NCBI GenBank assembly: GCA_012271225.1
Contig: JAAXGS010000081.1
Location: forward strand, 1 to 5,989
Direction of reading: 5' to 3'
Length of the DNA: 5,989 nt
From: Dehalococcoidia bacterium
GTDB taxonomy: Bacteria > Chloroflexota > Dehalococcoidia > UBA6926
The number at the start of each line of letters is the position of its first letter. Position 1 is the stretch's first letter. Of the stretch, positions 1 to 5,784 are shown one piece after another. The notes beneath the pieces are model-generated. The model ran no database searches, had not been told where the DNA came from, and saw only the letters and a program-made list of their open reading frames with translations. The position numbers were made by a program, and so were the translations under genes.

Positions 1-627
1 CTGCAGGGGATGCACCTCTCCGTCGCGAAACTCAAGCACCGGCCTGAGGCTGAGAAGCCCGCCAAGCAGCCGCTGCGCCTTACCGATGCGGCCGCCCCGC
101 GCGAGGTACTCGAGGGTATCAACGGCGAAGTAGATGCGTGTCCGGCTTGCCGTATCGCGCGCCCACTCGGCGAGCTCCGCGATGTTCATGCCCTCGCGCG
201 CTTTCTGCCCCGCCCGCACCGCCAGGTCTCCGAGGCCCATCGCGACAATGAGGGTATCGATGACTTCAATAACGGCGTCCGGGTGGTCCTGGAGCGCCAT
301 GTCCCGCCCCATCCGCGCAGACTCATAGGTGCCGCTTATGCGGGATGAGACAGTCAGCGCGAGCACCGGGCCGTTGGGCGCAAGCCTCGAGAAGGCGTCC
401 GCAAAGTCCTGCGGCGAGGGCTGCGCCGTCTTGGGGGTGACGGTTTTCTCCTCAAGCCGGCGATAGAACTCCTCGCTGCCGAGGCTGACACCGTCCCGAT
501 ACTCCTCCTCGCCGAAGAAAACATAGGCGGGAACGACCGTGATGCCCGCCCTCTCCGCGTCCTCCTGTCGAACGTCCGATGTGCTGTCCGTCAGCACCTG
601 CACGGCGCCCTGTGATGTCACCGTCAT
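1..627 (-). CDS. DegV family fatty-acid-binding protein, N-terminal part
   Basis: Reverse-strand reading from ATG at 627 is open to the window edge: 209 codons, with the C-terminus (family length is usually about 280 residues) missing. Family marks seen are TDSTSD at residues 13-18, KTAQPSP at 66-72, TVSSRISGTY at 92-101, MGLG near 130, and LARGGRIGKAQ near 176-186. DegV/FakB proteins are cytosolic two-domain proteins that bind one fatty acid. Some hand it to the kinase FakA for phosphorylation and use in phospholipid synthesis. In FakB proteins a Thr and a Ser at the positions matching T67 and S94/S95 hold the carboxylate, and both are kept here. The start is supported by GGAGGGAGG about 5-7 nt upstream. 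The gene follows the amidohydrolase on the same strand after 69 bp, so it is probably the second gene of that operon. No FakA partner is in view, so a role in fatty-acid activation is inferred from the family only. Confidence 0.93.
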   Translation of the reverse strand, partial: MTVTSQGAVQVLTDSTSDVRQEDAERAGITVVPAYVFFGEEEYRDGVSLGSEEFYRRLEEKTVTPKTAQPSPQDFADAFSRLAPNGPVLALTVSSRISGTYESARMGRDMALQDHPDAVIEVIDTLIVAMGLGDLAVRAGQKAREGMNIAELAEWARDTASRTRIYFAVDTLEYLARGGRIGKAQRLLGGLLSLRPVLEFRDGEVHPLQ

Positions 628-644
628 AACAACCTCCCTCCGTT

Positions 645-674
645 CCGCGCCGCACAGGACAGAGCGCGGCGCGG
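645..674 (-). other. Intercistronic GC-rich stem-loop
   Basis: A perfect 9-bp inverted repeat (CCGCGCCGC at 645-653, GCGGCGCGG at 666-674) with a 12-nt loop lies between the amidohydrolase stop and the degV start. No T-run follows it in the minus direction, so it does not look like an intrinsic terminator. It could stabilise or attenuate the shared message. A 12-bp palindrome (669-680) overlaps its right arm. In DNA this GC-rich such a hairpin may also be chance. Confidence 0.3.
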
Positions 675-696
675 CCGCGCGATTTGGCAGTCGCGC

Positions 697-1578
697 CTAT
701 TCGTATCTGCTCCAGTCCACAGTGGAAAGAACCCGCCTGGCGTTCTCCAGAAAGATCTTGCCGCGAACCTCATCGGAGATGTCCAGGTCCTGGAAATCGC
801 GCAGCCACCGCTCAAGGTGGAGAGCCTGAAAGTCTGAGCCGAACAGCACCTTGTTCTGCAGCCGCGTCTGCATTTCCCGAATGAGCTCCTGCGGGAAGTA
901 CCAGGGCGACCAGCCGGAGATGTCCATGAACACGTTGGCCTTGTGCACCAGCATGGATATCTGTTCCTCAACCCAGGGCCACGCCGGATGCGCGAGGATG
1001 ATCTTCAACTCCGGGAAATCCGCCGCGACGTCATCCCACCAGATTGGGTTGGAGTACCACTGCTTGCGGCCGCCGCCGCCCGGCAGGCCGGAGCCAACCC
1101 CGTTATGGCCGCTGTGCGTCAGGATGGTGAGTCCCAACTCCTGCGCCCTGTCCCACAACGGATAGTACTGACTCTCGTTCGCAAAGAAGTTCATTCCAGT
1201 GGGCAGCAGTTTGATCCCCTTGGCGTCAAACTCCCCTGCCGCGCGTTCAAGATCGCGTATCGCCTGCTCGCCGCGGTTTGGGTTCACGGAGCAGAAGGGT
1301 ATCCAGCGCGTGGGCGCGCGGCGGACGATCTCCGCCACCCAGTCATTCGGATCGGGTGATTCGGTGTCGCCGGGCTGGCGGGTGTCCGAGGGAAGGAGCA
1401 CGCCGACGATATCGTGTTTCTCATAGAGCTCGACGTACTGCTCCGGCGTTTCCAGATCAGGCTCGGATCGCCTGAAATACTGCCGCATCTGCCGGGTCTG
1501 GTCCGCGTTGTCCGCAACGGCGCTGGGGCGGAGAGCGGGGTTTGGCGGCGGGTGAACATGGACATCGACGGCCTTCAT
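697..1578 (-). CDS. Amidohydrolase family (Amidohydro_2) TIM-barrel hydrolase
   Basis: A complete 293-aa protein. The metal-site pattern of the amidohydrolase superfamily is present in order: DVHVH at residues 5-9 (H7, H9), GIKLLP at 121-126 (K123), LTHSGH at 153-158 (H155), LAHPAWPW at 195-202 (H197), and FGSDF at 246-250 (D249). The family comprises metal-dependent hydrolases and decarboxylases, including ACMSD-like and resorcylate-decarboxylase-like enzymes, and is usually cytosolic. The substrate cannot be told from the sequence. There is no signal peptide or membrane segment. An unusual Gly- and Trp-rich stretch (about 160-182, including GSGLPGGGG and NPIWWDD) sits between the second and third metal-ligand motifs and probably forms an active-site loop. 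I chose ATG at 1578 because DVHVH then falls at the N-terminus, as is typical, and GGAGGAGG lies 12-13 nt upstream. An in-frame ATG at 1647 overlaps the promoter -35 box. The gene is probably first in an operon with the downstream degV-like gene. Confidence 0.93.
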   Translation of the reverse strand: MKAVDVHVHPPPNPALRPSAVADNADQTRQMRQYFRRSEPDLETPEQYVELYEKHDIVGVLLPSDTRQPGDTESPDPNDWVAEIVRRAPTRWIPFCSVNPNRGEQAIRDLERAAGEFDAKGIKLLPTGMNFFANESQYYPLWDRAQELGLTILTHSGHNGVGSGLPGGGGRKQWYSNPIWWDDVAADFPELKIILAHPAWPWVEEQISMLVHKANVFMDISGWSPWYFPQELIREMQTRLQNKVLFGSDFQALHLERWLRDFQDLDISDEVRGKIFLENARRVLSTVDWSRYE

Positions 1579-1623
1579 GGTAACGCAACACCTCCTCCCG
1601 CCTGCCGGTGTGATCCTGATGGC

Positions 1624-1652
1624 AGAATGGCAATTCGCCGTCACCATGTCAA
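1624..1652 (-). promoter_or_regulatory. Sigma70-type promoter for the amidohydrolase operon
   Basis: On the minus strand a consensus -35 TTGACA (1652-1647) is followed after exactly 17 bp by CATTCT (1629-1624), which matches three of six bases of the -10 consensus. Transcription would begin near 1617 and give a leader of about 40 nt that includes the Shine-Dalgarno sequence of the amidohydrolase. The -35 box overlaps the alternative in-frame ATG at 1647, which argues for the shorter protein starting at 1578. Confidence 0.65.
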
Positions 1653-1769
1653 CGCGCGGGCGGCCCGGCGCTCACACAGGCGGTTGCACACTGCGCGCGT
1701 TCGGTATAGGTGTAACCCGGCGGCTCGGCGCTCACGCCGGGCCGCGCGTCTCAGGCAGCGCGCCGAGCC
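1653..1769. repeat. Cluster of GC-rich direct and inverted repeats
   Basis: A 15-mer, CGGCCCGGCGCTCAC (1661-1675), recurs with one mismatch as CGGCTCGGCGCTCAC (1721-1735), exactly 60 bp away. The core GCGCTCAC appears a third time at 1869-1876. Inverted pairs interleave with these: GCGGCCCGGCG (1660-1670) with CGCCGGGCCGC (1735-1745), 11 bp perfect; CCCGGCG (1717-1723) with CGCCGGG (1735-1741); and GGCTCGGCGC (1722-1731) with GCGCCGAGCC (1760-1769), 10 bp perfect. The arms overlap, so only some can pair at once. The block directly abuts the -35 box of the amidohydrolase promoter, so regulator binding or alternative RNA folds are possible. No regulator is identified. Confidence 0.5.
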
Positions 1770-1918
1770 ATGCGCCGCCGCTCCGCCGGAGACGGAGCCG
1801 GCCGCAGACCCCACTGCCTCTCCCGTCGAAACCGCGCCGGGCCGTAGGTCACCGGCGCGCGGGGCGCTGCGCTCACCGTCGATGCCCTGACCCGCGGCCT
1901 GACCGTTGTTGCCCTCAT
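1751..1918 (-). CDS. Possible small Arg-rich protein (doubtful)
   Basis: Minus-strand reading of 55 codons from ATG at 1918 (or 56 from an adjacent ATG at 1921) to a TGA at 1751-1753. A GGGAGG sequence (1929-1924) lies 5 nt before the second ATG, which is a good ribosome-site arrangement, and a promoter-like pair lies about 100 bp upstream. The product is very basic, with many Arg, Ala and Pro, no Lys, and motifs such as FRRERQWG and AERRRMARRAA. It has no membrane segment and I recognise no family. Against it: the composition is what GC-rich noncoding DNA yields by chance, and its 3' end runs into the repeat cluster. Its reality is unproven. Confidence 0.22.
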   Translation of the reverse strand: MRATTVRPRVRASTVSAAPRAPVTYGPARFRRERQWGLRPAPSPAERRRMARRAA

Positions 1919-2018
1919 CATTGCCTCCCGTCTCTTGCCGTCCGTTCTTCCCTGGCCGCCCGTTTCCGGATCAATCTTTTCCAGGCAAGTCAGATCTTTT
2001 GTTCTCTCTTCATAAGTA

Positions 2019-2047
2019 ATAGTACATGTGTTCCCAAATGCGCGCAA
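2019..2047 (-). promoter_or_regulatory. Candidate leftward promoter in AT-rich island
   Basis: On the minus strand TTGCGC (2047-2042) and TACTAT (2024-2019) are separated by 17 bp. The -10 box is good and the -35 box is weak. It would transcribe towards the small Arg-rich reading frame and then the amidohydrolase. A 6-bp hairpin (2048-2066) directly abuts the -35 side. This is a pattern match only. Confidence 0.27.
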
Positions 2048-2138
2048 GCGGGTATCCCGGACCCGCAGCGGGGCACGGTGTTAGGGGATCTGCGCGCGGA
2101 GAGAGTCCGGCCTTTCCGTCGCGCGCTCATCTCAGGGC

Positions 2139-2144
2139 TACAAT
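2139..2144 (+). promoter_or_regulatory. Candidate -10 box for the ABC operon
   Basis: TACAAT matches five of six bases of the -10 consensus and lies about 95 bp before the ATPase start. No good -35 box occurs 16-18 bp upstream, so it would be weak or need an activator. It is the best rightward -10 candidate I see between the AT-rich island and the gene. Confidence 0.25.
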
Positions 2145-2224
2145 GGCAGTGAGGACCCCCGAGGCGATCGTCCAAACACAGGGGCGCCCCGACCAGCAAA
2201 CACCCCAGCCGGCAAACAATAAAC

Positions 2225-2230
2225 AGAGGA
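2225..2230 (+). promoter_or_regulatory. Ribosome binding site that fixes a GTG start
   Basis: AGAGGA ends 7 nt before GTG at 2238. It supports GTG as the ATPase start. The encoded protein then begins MIDLESVAKRYEVG, the usual N-terminus of this ATPase family. Confidence 0.7.
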
Positions 2231-2237
2231 AAAAGTT

Positions 2238-2948
2238 GTGATTGACCTTGAGAGCGTTGCCAAGCGGTACGAGGTGGGCGCGATAACCGTCACCGCGCTG
2301 GACCGTGTTGATCTGCACGTTTCTGAAGGAGAGTTCATCGTTGTGCTGGGCCCGTCCGGGAGCGGCAAAACAACGCTGCTGAACGTGATCGGCGCGTTGG
2401 ACACGCCGACGGAGGGCCGTATCACGGTCGGCGGGCAGAGGGTGACGGGCGCGTCCGGGAGCGCGTTGTTCGCCTTTCGGCGCTCGATGGTGAGCTTCAT
2501 CTTTCAGAGCTTCAATCTGTTCCCCGGGCTCACGGCGCTGGAGAACGTTCAGTTCGGCATCGATGCGGCAAACAGGGCCAGCGCCGAGCCGAGCCGCTCC
2601 GCCGCGGACGTGTTGGAGGACGTGGGGCTTGGAGAGCGCATCCCGCATTTTCCCCATGAGCTGTCTGGCGGGGAGCAGCAGCGCGTGGCCATTGCGCGCG
2701 CCCTGGCGACCGGAAACCCCGTTCTGCTGGCGGATGAGCCGACGGGTGAGCTGGATTTCACAACGGGCGCGCAGATTCTGGAGCTGCTCCATCAGCAGGC
2801 GGATGCGGGCAAGACGATCCTGGTTGTGACGCACAACCGGGAGATCTCCCGCATGGCGGACCGCGTGATTGAGCTCAGCAGCGGCCGCATCGTTCACGAT
2901 GGTCCGCCCGCGGGCGGACGCGCCGCCATCTCCGATCTCCGCTGGTAA
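2238..2948 (+). CDS. ABC transporter ATP-binding protein (LolD/MacB type)
   Basis: A 236-aa nucleotide-binding subunit of normal family length. Seen in order: Walker A GPSGSGKT (residues 38-45), Q-loop Q90 in FIFQSFNLFP, signature LSGGEQQRV (142-150), Walker B VLLADEP (162-168, catalytic E167), D-loop region TGELD (169-173), and H-loop H199 in VVTHN. The SFNLFPGLTALENV stretch and TGELD are typical of the LolD/MacB/FtsE-like group that works with FtsX-type permeases. These are mechanotransmission or export systems rather than solute importers. It hydrolyses ATP on the inner face of the membrane and drives the permease encoded 12 bp downstream. All catalytic motifs are intact. It starts at GTG with AGAGGA 7 nt upstream. 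It has no cysteine. Confidence 0.96.
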   Translation: MIDLESVAKRYEVGAITVTALDRVDLHVSEGEFIVVLGPSGSGKTTLLNVIGALDTPTEGRITVGGQRVTGASGSALFAFRRSMVSFIFQSFNLFPGLTALENVQFGIDAANRASAEPSRSAADVLEDVGLGERIPHFPHELSGGEQQRVAIARALATGNPVLLADEPTGELDFTTGAQILELLHQQADAGKTILVVTHNREISRMADRVIELSSGRIVHDGPPAGGRAAISDLRW

Positions 2949-2960
2949 CCGGAGCGCGCG

Positions 2961-5414
2961 ATGACTCCCCGCCTGCTCCTCACCTGGTCCCTGCGCGACC
3001 TGCGCGCGCGCTGGATTCAAGTCCTCACCATTGCGCTGGTCATTGGGCTTGGCGCCGGCAGCTTCGCGTCCTTCAACAGCATGACGGCCTGGCGGCTGGC
3101 TTCCAACGACGCGAGCTATGAGGTCACCCGCATGTACGATCTGCGCGTCGACCTCAGCGACGGCAGCTATCTGGAGCGGGGCCGCCTGACGGACATCATC
3201 CGCTCCATCCCGTCCGCGCAGGGAGTCCTCGCCATCGAGGAACGCCTGACAATACCCACCCAGCTCAGGCTTGAGGCGGGCAATGAGACCGTTCTGGTGC
3301 CCGGCAAGATGGTGGGGATGGATTTCTCCGCCCCGGACGGCCCGTCCGTGACGCGCGTCCACATCACGCAGGGCAGCACACTGGGGCCGGAGGACGCCGG
3401 GGAGCCGCGCATCCTCCTTGAGCACAACTTCGCCACGGCATATGAGTTGCCGGCGGAGGGGCAGGCGCTTCTCGCGGGAGGACGCCCGGTGACCTACGTT
3501 GGCCATGCGCTTGCGCCGGAACACTTCTTTGTGTTGACGGAGGAGGGGGCCATCTTCGCCCACACCACCTACGCCATCATCTTCTCCACCGTGGAAACCG
3601 TGGGCATGATTGCGGAGCGCCCCGGAACGGTCAATGACGCCGTCATGCGCCTGGACGACAGCCTCTCCCGGGAAAGCGTCATCGCGGAACTGGAGCGGGC
3701 GCTGGCCGCGGCGCTACCACGGGTTGGCGTTGTGGTGACGCAGGACAGCGACGACCCCGTGTTCCGCGCGGTGACGGAGGACGTGGCGGGGGATCAGCAG
3801 ACCACCAACGTCATCGCGTTTGCCATCTTCATTGGCGCGGTCTTTGCGGCGTTCAATCTGACGTCCCGCATGGTTGAGACGCAGCGGCGGGAGATCGGCG
3901 TCGCCATGGCGCTTGGCGTGCCCGGCTGGCAGATCGCCCTGCGGCCCATGCTGGTCGGCGCGCAGATCGCGCTCTCCGGCATCGTCTTTGGCGTGGTGGT
4001 CGGCTGGCTGCTCGCGCAGGCGCTGAAGAGCGTCCTGAATGAGTTCCTGCCGCTCCCCGTCTGGGAGTCCCCCTTCCAGTACGGGATATTCATCATCGTC
4101 AATGTCGTCGCTCTGCTGGTATTGCTGGTCGCCATCGGCTACCCCATTCGCCGCGCCGTGGGTGTTCAGCCCATTGACGCGATCCGAACAGGGCATCTGG
4201 CGGCGCGCGGCGGCGGGCTTGCGCCGCTGATGACCCGGCTGCCCATACCCGGCGCAACATTTGGACAGCTGCCGTTCAGGAACGTGGCCCGCGCGCCGCG
4301 CCGCGCCGCGCTCACCATCCTGGGCATTGCCGCCGCTGTCGCCGTCATCGTTGTCCTGGTGGGCATCTTCGATTCCTATCTCTCCACGCTGCAGGCAGGG
4401 CGGGAGGAGACGCTGAAGTCCGCGGAGGACCGACTGATCATCGATCTGGCTCTGCCGGTCCCGACGAATTCATCAATTGTCACGACCATTCGTGACGCGG
4501 AGTCCATCGCCGCCGTGGAGCCGGGCCTGCGCGTCGGCGCGTCACTCTCAGCCGACGACGCGGACGAGGGGTTTGAGGTGTTGCTGCGCTTCATCGACTT
4601 CGACAGCGCGTTCTGGACGCCGACGGCGGTCGAGGGCCAACTGGATCAAAGTCGGCGCGGCATCGTTGTGGCCCGCAAGGCTGCGTCCGATCTGGGGGTC
4701 GCGGCGGGTGATGAGGTTGTGCTCACGCATCCCGTGCGTGAGGGCCTGGCGTCCTTCTCACTGCGGGAAACACGGCTGCCCGTCCTGGCCATCCATCCGC
4801 ACTACCTGCGGACGGTAGTCTACATGGACAACCGCCATGCGGACATGCTGAACATTGGCGGCACAACCAACCGCATCACGGCGCTGGCGGTCCCCGACAC
4901 GGAGACCATCGATGTCAAGGAGGAACTGTTCACCGTCAGCGGGGTGGTGTCCGTCACAACGGTCGAGGCGGAGGCCAGCCTGACGGAGGATCTGCTGAAT
5001 CAGTTCATCAGCATCATGCGGGTGATGCAGGCCATCCCGCTGCTGCTGGCCGTTCTGATCGCCTACAACACGGCAAGCATTGCCATGGATGAGCGCCGGC
5101 GGGAGCACGCCACGATGGCGGCGTACGGAGTGCCCTATCGCACCATTCTGCGCATGGCGGCCGTGGAGAGCCTGATCATGGGCGTGATTGCCACAATTGT
5201 CGGCGTCATTTTGGGCTTGGCGCTGATGCTCTATCTGATCAACGTCATTCTGCCGCGCACGTCACCGGAACTGGGGCTGACGATCACATTCACGCCGACG
5301 TCCTTTGTGATTGTGTTCGTGCTTGGCGTGCTGGCCGTGGCCGCCGCGCCGCTGCTGACGGCCCGCAAGCTGCGCCGCGACGATATCCCATCCACACTCC
5401 GCGTGATGGAGTAG
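2961..5414 (+). CDS. FtsX-type ABC transporter permease, duplicated, 817 aa
   Basis: Membrane subunit partner of the preceding ATPase. My reading of hydrophobicity gives eight TM segments: about 17-38, 283-304, 330-354, 373-394, 448-470, 685-705, 733-760 and 778-800. Two large extracytoplasmic domains fall at about 40-280 and 471-684. The protein is thus two tandem FtsX units of four TMs, each with its soluble domain after the first TM. Each half carries the cytoplasmic coupling motif after its second TM: ETQRREIGVAMALGVPGWQI near 306-325 and MDERRREHATMAAYGVPYRT near 709-728. Such double-FtsX permeases occur in putative lipid, lipoprotein or peptide export systems, but the substrate is not readable here. 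ATG 2961 is preceded by GGAG with 6 nt spacing, and the 12-bp gap to the ATPase means one operon. No membrane-fusion adaptor gene is adjacent. The protein has no cysteine. No terminator is evident after it. Confidence 0.94.
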   Translation: MTPRLLLTWSLRDLRARWIQVLTIALVIGLGAGSFASFNSMTAWRLASNDASYEVTRMYDLRVDLSDGSYLERGRLTDIIRSIPSAQGVLAIEERLTIPTQLRLEAGNETVLVPGKMVGMDFSAPDGPSVTRVHITQGSTLGPEDAGEPRILLEHNFATAYELPAEGQALLAGGRPVTYVGHALAPEHFFVLTEEGAIFAHTTYAIIFSTVETVGMIAERPGTVNDAVMRLDDSLSRESVIAELERALAAALPRVGVVVTQDSDDPVFRAVTEDVAGDQQTTNVIAFAIFIGAVFAAFNLTSRMVETQRREIGVAMALGVPGWQIALRPMLVGAQIALSGIVFGVVVGWLLAQALKSVLNEFLPLPVWESPFQYGIFIIVNVVALLVLLVAIGYPIRRAVGVQPIDAIRTGHLAARGGGLAPLMTRLPIPGATFGQLPFRNVARAPRRAALTILGIAAAVAVIVVLVGIFDSYLSTLQAGREETLKSAEDRLIIDLALPVPTNSSIVTTIRDAESIAAVEPGLRVGASLSADDADEGFEVLLRFIDFDSAFWTPTAVEGQLDQSRRGIVVARKAASDLGVAAGDEVVLTHPVREGLASFSLRETRLPVLAIHPHYLRTVVYMDNRHADMLNIGGTTNRITALAVPDTETIDVKEELFTVSGVVSVTTVEAEASLTEDLLNQFISIMRVMQAIPLLLAVLIAYNTASIAMDERRREHATMAAYGVPYRTILRMAAVESLIMGVIATIVGVILGLALMLYLINVILPRTSPELGLTITFTPTSFVIVFVLGVLAVAAAPLLTARKLRRDDIPSTLRVME

Positions 5415-5450
5415 CAGGAGGGCGGGCGAAAGGGGAGCGGGCGCGCCGGC

Positions 5451-5479
5451 TTGACAACCGCCGTAGATGATGGCAATGT
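5451..5479 (+). promoter_or_regulatory. Candidate promoter of the toxin-antitoxin pair
   Basis: A perfect -35 box TTGACA (5451-5456) lies 36 bp after the permease stop. The -10 box at 17 bp spacing is poor (CAATGT, 5474-5479), so the start point is uncertain. Its downstream part overlaps the operator-like repeat, as expected for a promoter repressed by an autoregulating antitoxin. Confidence 0.5.
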
Positions 5480-5497
5480 GTTTATGTGATACACATT
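5475..5497 (+). promoter_or_regulatory. Operator-like triple half-site before the antitoxin
   Basis: Inverted arms AATGTGT (5475-5481) and ACACATT (5491-5497) are perfect 7-bp complements around a 9-bp centre. The centre contains another ATGTG, so ATGTG (5476-5480), ATGTG (5484-5488) and CACAT (5492-5496) begin at exact 8-bp steps, two direct and one inverted. The last two form a tight palindrome with a 3-bp centre. Ribbon-helix-helix repressors often bind several short half-sites spaced by less than a helical turn. The position overlapping the promoter and ending 20 bp before the antitoxin start fits autorepression. Binding is inferred. Confidence 0.6.
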
Positions 5498-5517
5498 TTC
5501 TGTGAGGAAGTGACGCA

Positions 5518-5784
5518 ATGAAGAACATCACAGTATCCGTAGACGATGAGACCTATCGCCTTTCACGCGTGAAGGCGGCGGAGGCCGGAACGTCTCTCTC
5601 CGCCATGGTGCGGCAATTCCTGTCTGATGTCGTGGCAGGGCGGACCCCTGAACCTGAGTTTGAGCGTCTCCGCCGCCAGCAGGACGAAATGCTTTATTCC
5701 CTGCACGCTCGCGGCGGCGGCATCCGCGTGGCGGACAATCTCCCCCGTGAGGATTTGTACACGCGTGGTAACGCGCTTTCTTGA
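5518..5784 (+). CDS. Ribbon-helix-helix (VapB-like) antitoxin
   Basis: An 88-aa protein. Residues 2-8 (KNITVSV) form the beta strand, about 10-22 helix 1, AGTS the turn, and about 26-40 helix 2 (SLSAMVRQFLSDVV). This is the ribbon-helix-helix DNA-binding fold of CopG/Arc-type antitoxins. The C-terminal part (about 45-80, FERLRRQQDEM and ADNLPREDLYTR) resembles the tail that wraps around and inhibits PIN toxins. ATG 5518 follows GAGGAAG with 7 nt spacing. The product should bind the toxin encoded immediately downstream and, together with it, repress the promoter through the half-sites at 5475-5497. The 3' end overlaps the toxin start by 20 nt, consistent with coupled translation. It could instead serve as a plain regulator, but the PIN partner makes antitoxin far more likely. 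Confidence 0.88.
   Translation: MKNITVSVDDETYRLSRVKAAEAGTSLSAMVRQFLSDVVAGRTPEPEFERLRRQQDEMLYSLHARGGGIRVADNLPREDLYTRGNALS

Larger units (their letters stand above)
1579..2237. other. Divergent intergenic control region (659 bp)
   Basis: This stretch separates the leftward amidohydrolase from the rightward ABC operon. From left to right it holds the amidohydrolase leader and promoter, a block of GC-rich repeats, a doubtful small minus-strand ORF, an AT-rich island at about 1970-2030, a small 6-bp hairpin (GCGGGT 2048-2053, ACCCGC 2061-2066), a 10-bp palindrome GGGGCGCCCC (2181-2190), and the ABC leader. Within the island ATCTTTT occurs twice, at 1974-1980 and 1994-2000, exactly 20 bp apart. 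Long plus-strand readings through here are Arg/Pro-rich, lack convincing ribosome sites and look like noise. No tRNA or other structured RNA family was recognised. Confidence 0.7.

Noticed and set aside
1..6. CTGCAG at the exact window start, as a possible cloning junction
   Set aside because: The same hexamer occurs inside genes at about 4390 and 5893, and the degV frame is simply cut by the window edge. There is no evidence of an artificial join.
1579..1647. N-terminal extension of the amidohydrolase to ATG at 1647
   Set aside because: The extra 23 residues resemble no family sequence, and the codon lies in the -35 box of a good promoter. ATG 1578 puts the HxH motif at the usual N-terminal place.
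1577..2152. Plus-strand open frame of 191 codons across the divergent intergenic region
   Set aside because: It begins inside the amidohydrolase leader, has no ribosome site, and gives an Arg/Pro/Ser-rich product without recognisable domains.
2127..3563. Long open frame of 478 codons on the minus strand across the ATPase and permease genes
   Set aside because: It is antisense to two genes with intact, recognisable domains. Its product is rich in Arg, Gly, Ala, His and Gln with no motif. Long antisense frames are common in GC-rich coding DNA.
3714..4196. Minus-strand frame of 160 codons inside the permease gene
   Set aside because: It is a shadow of the permease coding strand. The His/Asp/Gln-rich composition arises from reverse-reading hydrophobic codons.
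5415..5450. Possible terminator after the permease
   Set aside because: The stretch is GC-rich and contains the palindrome GGCGCGCC, but there is no convincing stem followed by a T-run.
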